From Trichobilharzia regenti (Eukaryota; Platyhelminthes; Trematoda; Strigeidida; Schistosomatidae), in NCBI GenBank assembly GCA_944472135.2, contig OX235263.1:33843379-33907378 (forward strand): a DNA stretch of 64,000 nucleotides, given 5' to 3'. How positions within the stretch are numbered: position 1 is the first letter of the stretch; every line of letters starts with the position of its first letter. Made by a program: the position numbers and the translations under genes. Positions 9,974-20,640 of the stretch are shown here, in pieces. The notes below the pieces were generated by a model, which saw nothing but the letters and a program-made list of their open reading frames with translations, was not told where the DNA came from and searched no databases.

Positions 9974-10530
9974 CAGGATTTCATCGTGAGCTGACATTAG
10001 TTAGAGAACCATTGGAAGGACGAAACAGCTGTACAGTACTCCCAGGTTTTCCAATGGTTCTCTAACTAATGTCAGCTCATGATGACATCCTGAAACCAAC
10101 CAAATCCCTACAAACCAACACTTGAATACCAATGAGATGCTCACTGGCGACTGGCCCTATTCAGGTAGGTAGTTACCTGGGTTCCAGTGGGAAGTCGTGA
10201 CCAGTAGGGTGCAGCGGGTCGGGTGTGAGGACAAATACTCGCCGAAGACATTGGCTAGGAGTCGCGCTATGTCATGAATCGGCAGAAGTTAGAATTCAAG
10301 GACCATTGGATCGGGTCCCAGTGGCTTAATGGTATACGAGCTCGCCTTGTAACCGGAAGGTCCTGGGTTCGAATCCCGGTGGGTGCGTACTGCTGAAGAG
10401 TCCCAAACAAGGATGAAACAGCTGTCCAGTACTCCCTGGTTGGTTTTCCAATGGTTCTCTAACTAATGTCAGCTCATGATGAAATCCTGAAACCAACCAA
10501 ATCCCTACAAACCAACACTTAAAAAGCAAA
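9974..10530 (+). mobile_element. Family B hammerhead tandem with inverted 5' end
   Basis: A complete unit (about 10135-10530) is preceded by the 3' end of another unit in the same orientation, and that by an inverted tail (9974-10016). The inverted tail mirrors 10052-10092. The predicted cleavage points of the two partial or complete ribozymes lie 393 bases apart, giving the unit length. The unit has the tRNA-like head (AGTGGCTTAATGG; B box GGTTCGAATCCC), the hammerhead and the tail to CCAACACTT. Confidence 0.85.
10387..10432 (+). ncRNA. Hammerhead ribozyme, family B, intact core
   Basis: Stem I is GTACTG/CAGTAC, the core CTGAAGA, and stem II GTCC/GGAT with one wobble. GAAA is followed by stem III inside ACAGCTGT, giving a clean 3-bp stem with a 2-base loop. 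Predicted cleavage is after GTC at about 10426. A fragment of the preceding unit's ribozyme (3' half only, GTA in place of GTC) lies at 10020-10040. Confidence 0.85.
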
Positions 10531-10678
10531 TTATTATTATATGCAAACATATCCCTTTTAGAGTAGATTAATCCTGATATATTAAACAAAAAAAAATATA
10601 TTAACTGGGTTTCATATTCGAATTCACGCATTTTTGGTTAATTCTGATTTTATATGATAAGTTAGACTAATATGTCAA

Positions 10679-10700
10679 ATAATAATAATAATAATAATCG
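10679..10700. repeat. AAT trinucleotide microsatellite
   Basis: About six AAT repeats ending in a TCG break. Confidence 0.8.
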
Positions 10701-10892
10701 CATAATAATCCCCATGATAACAATAAATCCCATAATCAAGATATCACTATTCGGCTCAGTGATAGTTACTTCATGGATGCAATCAGTCTGTAGTGAGTAG
10801 TCGTGGACAGTGAAATCCACCATGTCAAGGTGAAGTGGATGTTTTTTGAATGCATTGGCTGAAGGTAGAACACAATTACGCGTTGTCATAGT

Positions 10893-11095
10893 TAGAATCC
10901 ACAGGTGACTGAATTTCCATCCAAGTGGCTGAACAGTTAATGAGCTTAGTCCCGTAACCTGAAGATCTGGTGTTCGACTGCTAGTGGAGTCGCTGGCAAG
11001 AAACTGGTGGAGAGTCCCGAATAAGGAAGAAAACAGCTATCCAGTGCTCTCTGGTTTATGTCATCTCTGTAAATCATACTGGTTTGTGACAAAAT
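10893..11095 (+). mobile_element. Old family B-like repeat
   Basis: Order and spacing match family B: AAGTGGCTGAACAG near the A box, GGTGTTCGACTGCT at the B box, GGAGAGTCCCGAATAAGGA at stem II of the lost hammerhead, and CCAGTGCTCTCTGG. The core is not intact. Confidence 0.6.
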
Positions 11096-11099
11096 CTAA

Positions 11100-12296
11100 C
11101 AAGTGAAATTAAAATTAATCATAATCCTCATGAATCCCATAATCTAGAAATAATAACAAGTTTCATATATTCTAATTAGTATTTTTAGCATGATATAGCT
11201 GCCTTACTTATTTATTCGATATCTTCATTTTTCTATGGATTTATATTCATGGCCTAATTAGGTTGTTTATGCAATCTTTACTATCCCACAACCATCTGAC
11301 CAGTATTGTTAACTAACTGTGAAATAAAAACTATAATTAAGAGTTACGTATAAGAAGCTAATTAAAACTAAAAATAGTAATAATAATAACATCTTTATTC
11401 TAGGCAATATTTACAAAATGTACAGAATTTTCAGAGGAGTTTATTGCATGATATTTTCCCTTCGTACAATATCTTTAAGTAAAATATCAATTAATTGACA
11501 GTATATCCTATGAGACAATGCTCTATGATATGAAGCACATACCATCCCATAATCGTATATCTGCTTTGTATCCTTCCTTCAAGAAATCCACGATGTCTAG
11601 TTGAAAGCCAATTGTAAGATGTTCTGAAGTACATTTTGAGACTCAAGGATATTAGTGAAGAACAGTTATCTCCTATATTGGAGCACGTTGCCACCCATAA
11701 CCAGGCCTTTCCTCATGTTTAGTAAGAATTTGCGCATCATGAGCTTGTGAGCATTTTAAACACACATAAGGGTAGATAATACTAATAGAGGTCATATCTT
11801 AATCGAATAAAAAAGAAGCGAAAGAGGGAAAATATATGCACTAGAGAGGAAGAAACTTTTAAGCAGACCGCCAATTAAAGTTTTCCCATATATTTGGACA
11901 ACAGCTTTTGGTGTTTTTATACTCAATTAATGTAGTTCATTGTGTCGCACCAGTATTAATTTGTATTTCAAACTTTACAGAAACAGGATTCTATGTATTC
12001 GTCATGTTGCAGAGCGCCGAATGAATGTTAATATTCCAGCCATTCAAAATGTTTGTATTTTAAATGTTCTACTTTTGCGTTCATCAGTAGTCAAAAAGGA
12101 ATACTTAAATTTTTTGAAGAATTACTGAAATCATTTCGGTTATCTGAAAAAATATAGGGCACTTTATTGTCATATACAAATTTTTCCCTACCATCAGATA
12201 TACATGTTGTTCTGATGAATTCAGCTAACTAATAAATTGAGTATGTTGTGGTTGAATGCCTAACAAATTAAAGAATATGTTGAAGGAATATAAAAA
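11100..12296. other. Stretch with nothing recognised
   Basis: AT-rich. Frames at 11491-11694 (minus) and 11940-12128 (plus) lack recognisable domains. Confidence 0.4.
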
Positions 12297-12300
12297 ATCT

Positions 12301-12505
12301 TGTGCATCGGTGGCACAGTGGACAGGACGCTCACCAGCCACGCACGTGGTCCCAAGTTCAATCCGCAACCGACGCGCACTTGATATCAATGGTCGGCCTG
12401 CTAAATTTGGGCTACCGGCATCATACGCTGAAAATCCCATACTTCTATCAAAATACTATATGGAATCAAGCTATAAGAAATAAAAAATTAAAACATAAAT
12501 TGTAA
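12301..12505 (+). mobile_element. Family C tRNA-SINE
   Basis: Head GTGCATCGGTGGCACAGTGG and a B box drifted to AGTTCAATCC, then a body with GATATCAATGGTCGGCCTGC and AATTTGGGCTACCGG. The tail reads GGAATCAAGCTATAAG followed by an A-rich end. Open frames here only read through the SINE. Confidence 0.8.
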
Positions 12506-13880
12506 ATAAAGCTTGATGACAGTTAAAGATTATGATTCCCCAAAATGCTTATAAATGTAGACTTCTGGTTTTCATTCATGTAGGATTAGTGCCTCAACTA
12601 AATGTCAGTGATAAAAATACGGAATTTTAAAATGATTTCACATGGCTCCATAGATTAGTGTAGAAAATTAATCAAGCTGAGATTTAAGGTCAGGGCATGT
12701 AATTAATTCACAGACGAATTCTGTATCTTGCTTTCATATTTTCTCAAAAAGGATATACTACAGAAACCCGTTTTCAGAGGATTCTATTAGAATATCTACT
12801 GTGATCAGCTGCTCATAGGCACATGGTATCATGTATATCCATAGATATGGTTACGTGTTACACTGCATATTTTGAAAACAAGCTGAGGCTGGTGGGTGTT
12901 CTACTTCGATCGGTAGGCTGGAATTCATGTAAGATAAACGGTGCATTAATAATTTGAAACATAATCTTTCTTTATCACTACTATTTTTTAGCATTAGTCA
13001 TTTACCGGTTGTGTGTGTCAAAAGTTTTCGAGAATTTAACCTATTAAGGAGTTTTTTTGGTGGGGACTTCAAGTGTTTATTGATTACGTTTTTAGAATAT
13101 ATCATCAAAACTCCTGAGAATGTATCAAGTTTTTAATACTATTTGATGCTGCCCAAATGCTGAACACTGAAGATGAAGGATTCCGTTGTTAGCCTCTACA
13201 TTGAACAGTTACCTCTCTTATTCTTCATGTCATCATCCTATCAGTGAAATTCAAAACACACCTATTTTTAAATCATAAAATGAATGGATGGACCGTTTGA
13301 AGGTTTTGACAACCAAACGCTTGCCTTTGCGGAGGATAAAAGCATACTTCTTGATTCTTTATTAGGAATAAGAATTAGAGATTACTTTCCTAGGGGACAT
13401 TTCTAAGAGTCTACCGTGACGATTGGTTTATACATTCCAGTAAATTCTACAAAGTGGCATTCAATTTGTGAATCTTTGCTCCAATGGCAGATTCCTCACC
13501 AACCACAGCAGTGGTCAGCTTTCGATTTCCTGCTGATGCATCCCTAGACCTTCCTAAGTATACTAGCCTGTAGTTAGCCCCAAAAATGATGAAAGGTTGG
13601 GAGCGTGGATGATGACACAAAACCTCCGATGATGGAACTTCTAAAAACTGAAGACCTGTGATTCATTTGAAAGGTCAAGAATTGAAAAATAGCATTCTAT
13701 TTAAGAAATGCTATTCTTGTGATTACATACATATAAGCTTTATTAATAATCGATTTAGAACTTCAGGATTTAGTTTGCTCTCATTGGACATATGCGTCAC
13801 AGAGATTTTAAGCATAACACTTTTTGTCTATAGATGAATAAATTTTGCTTAATCCCATAAAGCTGTGTTATGGTTATCGT
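12506..13880. other. Stretch with nothing firm
   Basis: No repeat or coding motif that I recognise. The frame at 12954-13136 is a chance candidate with no domain. Confidence 0.4.
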
Positions 13881-14520
13881 TACGGAGTTCAGGAAGACAA
13901 TCAACTAACAACAACAAGTATCAATCAATACCAGCGGAATAAATCTGGAGGAAATCACCTTCATCACTTATGTAGACAGCATCATTTCAACTGCAGGTGG
14001 TGTCACATGTGAGAATTTCAGAACCATAATCGGAAACTCAAGACAGACCCTTATCACTCTGAAATAGATTTGGAAATTTACTGCGCTCAACACCAAATAT
14101 CAAAATTAAGATTTCCAACACCGATGGTAAGTTAGTTTTCCTATGTGGGCCAGGAATGTGACGCTTGACAAAATGCGCTCCCAACAGATTGCACACTTTT
14201 ATCAGCAGCTGCCTTCTTTAGCTCCGTATTGATGACCAAATGTCCAGAAAAAAGTGGGTAGGAGAAACTCTGGGAACAAACCAACTATGAACCTATTGCT
14301 CAATAAATATGGCGAAGTGAATTGAAGTGGAATTAGCCCACACTAAGGAAACCGCTACGTGATATCCCACACGAGGCCATCTGTCAAGTGGAACACAAAG
14401 GAGAAACAATCAGTTAGGTTGAGGTCCAATGTTGAGGTCAAGGAGCTTATATGTGGAGGAGATATAAGCTTATGGGCAATCATAGAGCCATACAATTGGT
14501 GGATGGTGGCTAGCAGTGGA

Positions 14521-14565
14521 ATCCAGGATGCGCATTTCGTCCTATTTGGGACTCGTCAGCTGGAT
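14521..14565 (-). ncRNA. Hammerhead ribozyme, family A, intact core
   Basis: Mirror image of the ribozyme at 14898-14942, with all conserved residues present. A transcript through both would fold back on itself along 184 bp. Confidence 0.85.
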
Positions 14566-14897
14566 GTACCTGCATTTCTCAGTGAGTGATGATGTTCCCA
14601 CCGAGGTTCGAACCCAGTACCCATAGTTTCAAACGCCAAAGCGTTATCCACTAGACCACTTGGGCCACGAGAGCATCTGCACAAGAAGCCGACATGTCAA
14701 CCTGAGACCGAGCACTTCGGTCCAATCAATCGACGGGAAAATCAAAAATTCAATTCAATAATTAATATGACCCGTTGCACAAGAGGTGGCTCTCGTGGCC
14801 CAAGTGGTCTAGTGGATAACGCTTTGGCGTTTGAAACTATGGGTACTGGGTTCGAACCTCGGTGGGAACATCATCACTCACTGAGAAATGCAGGTAC

Positions 14898-14942
14898 ATC
14901 CAGCTGACGAGTCCCAAATAGGACGAAATGCGCATCCTGGAT
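14898..14942 (+). ncRNA. Hammerhead ribozyme, family A (Sm-alpha type), intact core
   Basis: Stem I is TCCAG/CTGGA, the core CTGACGA, and stem II GTCC/GGAC with loop CAAATA. GAAA is followed by stem III in ATGCGCAT, and cleavage is predicted after the TC at about 14936. The sequence and layout are those known for the schistosome Sm-alpha satellite hammerhead. Confidence 0.9.
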
Positions 14943-15411
14943 TCCACTGCTAGCCACCATCCACCAATTGTATACTAATTAAATACCCAGACATCGTCGA
15001 AGCATCTGCACAAGAAGCCGACATGTCAACCTGAGACCGAGCACTTCGGTCCAATCAATCGACGGGAAAATCAAAAATTCAATTCAATAATCATAGAGCC
15101 AGCTAAAAATGACTTGAGCGACTGTTACGAAACTGTTATGTTCTGCTGAACCCCTATGTTCCACTTAGAACCCAAGGGAACAATAATATCATTATAATAC
15201 ATCGCTAAATATCATCAGCATTAGTTTTTAAGGTCAGATTCATTCCTGCATTCCCCATCCCGGTTTTCGGAATAACTCTTTTTATGTAGCACAGTGAAAC
15301 CTTACTAATCGATTGTTCTTAATGCACTGAACAAAATGATTTATGTATATGGTTCTCACTTTTATGTGTAGCCGTAATTTATTACTGATATTGTGTTAAA
15401 CATGAAAACAT

Positions 15412-16287
15412 GAAAAAATTCAGACCTCAACTTATGAGGTGTCTCTGGCTGGATGTCATCAAAAGCACAGTCGCTATGTGTGAATAAGAATAGAGAACAG
15501 TGCCGTGTTACAGGCGATCCATTCTAAGATTAAACATCTCACGAATCACAGGCAAAGAATAAAGATATAAGAATGGAAAGAATAAAGAGATTTGAATGAA
15601 TAGTGAGTAGCCTCTGTTGAACACTTATACTACAGATACTTCTTAACTATAAGGAAATTACTACCCGTCTGACAAAGTAGTTATACATTGAGTTAAACTT
15701 CAATAGAATTTTACAAATATACTCATACTACTAACAAGTAATAAGTAGTAGAAGAATGAACACAAAAAATAATAACAAAAGACGAATAGGAAAGAGATCA
15801 AGAGAACTTATTCACGAAGATGTGATTATTTTTCTAATCTACTACAAAATATTACCACCAGTTATGTGTAAGCAATTTTAAATTAACAACAGGAGTAAAA
15901 CTCAGAAAGTGAGATCATCTAATCAATAACAAAATGATATGTCAGGCATTTTACGAGCCTTTTGAACTTCAGTGGAATAGCGCGACAATAAAGAGTGATA
16001 TCAAAATCAACAGAATTTGGGAAGCCGAAATGAATGAGTCTTCTTCTAACACAATCACAAACCCTAAGAATTAGTCTACTTCATATTTCTGAGACCGTCA
16101 GGATCCAAAGTAAGCTGGATCAGACACTGTCCTCAACTTGACATTTGTCTTGTGTTCGTGAGCTTTTTAATTTTACCATGCATCGCCCTTGACAATGCAT
16201 TGCTCTTTTTTCTTATTGACACATGGTGACTGTGCATTTAATGACATCCAGCCACAGACATCTCACAATTTGATATCTGAATTTTTC
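15412..16287. mobile_element. Element with ~140 bp imperfect terminal inverted repeats
   Basis: The left arm 15412-15552 matches the reverse complement of 16149-16287 along its whole length. Shared blocks include TGGCTGGATGTCAT, GCACAGTC and ATGTGT. The ~600 bases between the arms are AT-rich with no transposase-like frame. It looks like a non-autonomous DNA transposon or foldback (MITE-like) element. I could not define a target duplication. Confidence 0.65.
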
Positions 16288-16334
16288 AAAATTTCTTCGA
16301 AGACCACATTATTATAGCCCCATTTTTTTTCAGG

Positions 16335-16544
16335 ATGACTGAACATTTACAGAATAGGCTGTACTCCAGTTGTTATCACTTAGAAAATAATGGATACAAC
16401 TTGAAAATCCCTACTGAGTCACATAAAGGGAAAGGCGTTCAACGAAGGGTTATTCTTCTAGGCGATATCATTCGCAAGCTGTACAATCACATATGTATAT
16501 ATAGTAAATTGTCTTTGCCATTATTCCTACTGAATTGCGTTTAA
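16335..16544 (+). other. Exon-like open frame after a strong 3' splice site
   Basis: A run of nine T residues and CAG directly precedes an open frame of 69 codons. No domain is recognisable. Possible donors are weak (for example ATATGTATAT near 16495). It could be a real internal exon or chance. I favour chance, but the acceptor is good. Confidence 0.2.
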
Positions 16545-16594
16545 AGTAGCTATATTGCTAAAATGAAATTTTATGTTAGATTTACATCACCAAT

Positions 16595-16800
16595 CCTTTT
16601 GAGAACGTGGGGAACTAGGGAGCACTGGACATTTGTTTTGCTCCTAATTTTAACTTTTAAGCAGTACGCAGAGACAACCCTGTCACAGATCTAAACCAGT
16701 GCCTCCAGATCTCAGGAACAACCTCGTTGACTATTCAGCCACTTGAGCTGTAATTCAGTGACTCGTGAAATCTGTGTCTACTCATAATATAACTTTGCCC
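16595..16800 (-). mobile_element. Old family B-like repeat
   Basis: On the minus strand the order resembles family B: CAGCTCAAGTGGCTGAATAG at the A box, a B box reduced to GATCTGTGAC, a lost hammerhead, and CCAGTGCTCCCTAGTTCC. No intact ribozyme core. Confidence 0.5.
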
Positions 16801-17089
16801 TATCCCGTACCTTCGATGAGCTTCTGCTTTACCTTGACATGTTGAATCCTTCTGGTTGCGACTTCACACTTTAGATTCAAGACATCTATTTGGGAGCAAT
16901 CGATGTGCTAGAGACTGATATTCAGGTTATAGGAAATGTAGGGATTTAAGGTTAATTTCAATTGTTAGATGTTCCTCATGAACCAATATCATCCAAAGAG
17001 AAATCACTGAGAACAAAGGAGCACTAGAAAGCCATTTCATCTTATTCTGAAACTGTGGAATTCACTAGTTCTTCGATTCCAACCAAAGT

Positions 17090-17250
17090 AGATGAACAGT
17101 CAGCAAGCTTAATCTTGCATTCTTACAGTTCTGAGTTCACTCCCTGGTGGCGTCATCTCTGCTCACTGTAGAGAAGTCCCAAAATAGAATAGATATATTC
17201 TGTGTGCATTGACCACCTCTGTCCTATAAACCTTCACATAGGTAAATTTT
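17090..17250 (+). mobile_element. Old family B-like repeat
   Basis: GTTCTGAGTTCACTCCCTGG (B box position), GAGAAGTCCCAAAATAGAAT (stem II position) and ACCACCTCTGTCC follow family B order. The core is lost. Confidence 0.45.
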
Positions 17251-18464
17251 TATAATTCATTTTCTTCTTGATTGTGATACATCAAACTGTATAAGAAGTG
17301 CATTCTTTTTATTCATCTTAGGATTTAAATTTACACAGTATTCTCCTTCTTTGCAAAGGTTACTGATGCGAGTAGTCAGTAATTTCGTTCTTTCCTTCTC
17401 CATATATACAAGTTTGTTAAGTTGGAAATGTTTAGGACAGAGCACCTAAAGCATCCTGTTCAGTACAACAAGTATCTCATTGTTTTCGCTAGAAGGACCT
17501 TATTAGGCATCACATTGCATAATAAGGTTTCTAATTCGATTCCATTATCTACGGTCATGCATATTCATTGCAGTATTCAAACCAAAGATGATATTCCCAG
17601 AGATGCATCCGTTTCTGAAACAAAGTCATGTCAGTGTTCCATGGAAATACTACTGTGAAGTAAACTGAAATGTTCACCTTTCCATAGTATAGGTGACAGT
17701 TGGCTTCTAGTTGTATACCGTAAAGGACAAGACCTACTAAACGTCTTAGAATGGGTTCCATACTATTACTATAATTATTAATATCAGCGCAAACTGAATA
17801 GTCTTCTAACAAGTTGCGATGCAAGCCTGCACACCATCTTCTTCTCTTCAAAAAATCTAAATCTTTCTTTTCGATCGACTTATTTTGTAACTGTATGTGT
17901 GATTTTAATGGACAATGCTAAAAAAGAGACAGAAACACTATCAGCAGGTGGCAAAGAAAGCAGCTGTTTGCTTAGCACTATTTTCTAATATAGTCTGTAG
18001 TGTTTTTTTCTTAGATTTAAAATCATTTTACAACTGATAACACTATTAAGTGCTTTTGCTTATAATATAACCTTTCTGATATGTACTATGCTGCTGACAT
18101 TTCAGTTTTGACAGGTAAATTGCTGTAAAGTATTAAATGAAACTTTGTTGTGTAAGTGTTAATGCCATCAAAAGTGCATAACAAATCAAATGTTTTAGCT
18201 ACATTTTTAAGGATTAGGTGTGTAAAAAATAAATACTTACAAGTTACAATCTACTTTCTATAATTGTTTTAAAAACAGATATTATATACATAATCGTTTC
18301 AAGCTCTTGGGTATTATTTGTTGAATAGTCTAAGGTTCACTGGGGAAAGAATAACATGAATACAAACGCTTAATTCATGTCATTGTTGTTGATATTTTCC
18401 GCTCGCTGACTGAACCTCATCTGTTACTAGGATAATATATATATGTCGTCTTTGTTACTGAGTG
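17251..18464. other. AT-rich stretch with nothing firm
   Basis: Overlapping frames at 17257-17851 on both strands lack recognisable domains. No repeat was identified to 18464. Confidence 0.4.
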
Positions 18465-18465
18465 T

Positions 18466-18565
18466 TATTAGATAGTTGGAGGCGGTCGGCAGGAAGACTT
18501 GGACCTATGTTTCGTGCTAGTTGGCACTCTTCAGCAAGGCGTATCTGCAACTTTGTTGAGCAGTA
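18466..18565 (-). mobile_element. Family E hammerhead repeat, partial
   Basis: Only the ribozyme-bearing 3' end of family E is present (compare 19175-19585). The tRNA-like head is missing. Confidence 0.7.
18498..18538 (-). ncRNA. Hammerhead ribozyme, family E, intact core
   Basis: On the minus strand stem I is CTTG/CAAG, the core CTGAAGA, and stem II GTGC/GCAC with loop CAACTA. GAAA is followed by a short ACATAGGT stem III region and cleavage after GTC. Its stem sequences differ from families A and B while the core is the same. Confidence 0.75.
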
Positions 18566-18599
18566 CTCTATTCAGTCCGAATCCAGATAAATTGTTAAT

Positions 18600-19170
18600 G
18601 GTTTGCTATAAGTATTTAAGGATTAAATGCAAATGGTACTGACAGTTATGACTGGAACTACCTAACACGCTTAAGGTTATTTGCTGGAAATTGCGTTCTA
18701 TTTTATTCTACCACATTGTATTACAATTCGCCAGGCTTTTGTTCATACATTGTATTTATGTTTTTCTTGAAGTAATTTGCGATTAACCTCAATGTGCATT
18801 ATTTAGCTGTGTTGTGTTTTACATCCTGTTTGTTGAGGCAATAACTCAACACAGTTTACCTGAGAAACAAGCATTTGCTATCGGTATGCTGTGAGTACAC
18901 TGCAGTCAGATGACATGATGCCTAAGCTACTATATCATTTAGGTAAATCAGAGTTTTCATATTACACAGTTTTAGGAAAAATTTTTTACAGTGAAACATT
19001 TATCAAGTGAAATTTCAAACATCATGTCGAATAAATTCACCAGCCAGTTATTTACACTACATAAATAGGAACTTTTTCGATGATCTAATGTGATGGTAGG
19101 CATTTTATCTAGGAACATAAGTTTTTAAAGAATAGATCTACATTTTGATCTCTGTGGTTAAATACCGTTC
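18600..19170. other. Stretch with nothing recognised
   Basis: AT-rich. No domain-bearing frame or clear repeat. Confidence 0.45.
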
Positions 19171-19174
19171 GCTG

Positions 19175-19585
19175 TTGACGTTAGATAGTTGGAGGCAATC
19201 GGCAAAAAGACTTAAAACTAGGTTTCGTGCTAGTTAGCTCTCACCCTTCGGTAAGGCGTATCTGTGAACTTGAAGGAGCTTATGTCTCTTTTAAGACTCG
19301 AACCCGCGTTGTCCAGTGGTGCAGTTAGAGACGTTACCACTGAGTTATTCGGGCTGAAATCTAAGGTCCAAGGCTTCCTGCTGATTGTCATCATTCATCT
19401 AACATCAAAAATGCAAAGTGCACCATGAAGGCGAGCTACCTAGAATGGTGACCACACTGCAAACCTGACTTAGTGAATTCAGTTTGCACCAAAGAAAGGA
19501 CTAAACAAATCACCCTGGTCACTAGTGTCCAGTCGAAGTAGCGATCATCGTGTTTGATACTGTCACTTTATCAGAGGCAGACTAT
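19175..19585 (-). mobile_element. Family E tRNA-headed repeat
   Basis: On the minus strand, a 5' region (19585-19360) is followed by a tRNA-like segment at about 19355-19290 (GCCCGAATAACTCAGTGGTA; B box GGGTTCGAGTC). A decayed hammerhead lies near 19250-19205 (GCACGAAACCTAG kept, core and partner stem changed). A third copy is at 33270-33800. The open frame 19594-19845 lies outside the repeat and has no known domain. Confidence 0.65.
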
Positions 19586-20332
19586 TCTTATACATGGAAT
19601 ACCCCTTAGTAGTGAGACCTCAAAATGCTTATCAATGTTTATTGTACAACCGAAGTCTTACAATGACCTTGGGGACTAGATATAGGGGAGAATCAATCAA
19701 TCAAGAATGCGATCTTAGTACTCGACAGTACTCTTCCCAACTCAAGTCCTCGTCATGTACTGTCCCCAGTAAAATATTCTGGGTTCCACAAGGTTTATTA
19801 AGAACTGGATTGTGTATAAATTTTTACCTAAATTATGATCACTAAATCTGTAATTGCAAAGAGCTCAAAAATAGAAGCTTTAAGCCTTCACAGTAGTTTC
19901 ACACGTCTAGAATACTGATACTTTATATAATCTTTGAAGATGAATTCTGTGAATGAGGAAGGATTATGAAATTGCTTCATATGAATTTTGCTATACTTGT
20001 ACAAAGTTCGGAAAACAGGAAATATATAAACTACTAATTATTAATCACTTTTCACCTTTCTGTAAATATTCTCATAACAGGAGAAAAGTAGTTTGTCATT
20101 TTCATAGGGAAATGACGTTTTAATAAATCATTGTTGAGTCATCCAAAAGTAACTTAGGCAAAATAGAGTGGTAGTAGTTCTCAGTAAACAACTTATTGTA
20201 TTGTGTTGATTACTAATTGCGAAAAAAATGAAACTGTACTCCAGGATTATGCGGCGATCATTTTTAAAAACATGGACACTGTAAAACAGGCAAAGATTAT
20301 TCAAGTGTTGGTTTGAAGGGATTTGATCGATC

Positions 20333-20640
20333 ACAGAATTTCATCATGAGCTGAATTTGGTTAGAGAACCATTGGAAAACCTGGGAGTGCTGGACGGTTG
20401 CTTCGTCCTAGTTAGGGAGTCTTCATCAGTGAACACCCACCAGTAGGGTTCGAACCCGTGACCTACTGGTTACAAGGTGACCAAGCTTGTACACAATTAT
20501 GCCACTGGAATCCGATCCAATGGTCTATGAATCCCAACTTCTGCCAATTTATGAAATGGTGCGAACACAAGTGAATGTCTTCGGCGAGTATTTATCATCA
20601 TAGTCGATCTTCTGTATCCTACTGGTCACGACTTCTCAAA
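20333..20640 (-). mobile_element. Family B hammerhead repeat, single copy, ribozyme decayed
   Basis: Family B unit on the minus strand with 5' region, tRNA-like head (B box GGGTTCGAACCC) and tail. The hammerhead region (about 20385-20433) keeps CTGATGA and GGACGAA, but the last A of GAAA is G and stem I is mispaired. Confidence 0.75.

Larger units (their letters stand above)
14478..15101. mobile_element. Family A inverted hammerhead insertion with 13 bp TSD
   Basis: AATCATAGAGCCA occurs at 14478-14490 and again at 15089-15101 as a target duplication. Inside, arm 14491-14674 (minus) and arm 14789-14972 (plus) are 184-base inverted copies that I read as identical. Each has the tRNA-like head, the hammerhead and the GCTAGCCACCATCCACC tail. 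The 114-base spacer begins with a linker that recurs after the right arm at about 15000-15088. The plus-sense order linker, head, hammerhead, tail, linker is that of a tandem family A array, so the insert is more than one unit long with its 5' end inverted. Confidence 0.9.
13880..15195 (+). mobile_element. RTE/SR2-like LINE interrupted by a family A insertion
   Basis: From 13880 the plus strand follows the LINE 3' half: AACAACAACAAG repeats, GAGGAAATCACCTTCATC, the CTGAAATAGATTTGG region, and later GGAACACAAAGGAG. LINE sequence resumes at 15102 and ends at ACCCCTATGTTCCACTTAGA plus the CAAGGGAACAATAATA tail. The interruption is 14491-15088, flanked by a 13-base duplication. The LINE copy is badly decayed, the insertion much less so. 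Confidence 0.75.

Noticed and set aside
14675..14788. CRISPR-like repeat because of the repeated linker
   Set aside because: There are only two copies, with no spacers, in a eukaryotic retro-insert. The linker is the monomer junction of a tandem ribozyme repeat.
16335..16544. Protein-coding exon after a polypyrimidine tract
   Set aside because: The acceptor is good, but there is no convincing donor or recognisable protein. Kept only as a low-confidence feature.
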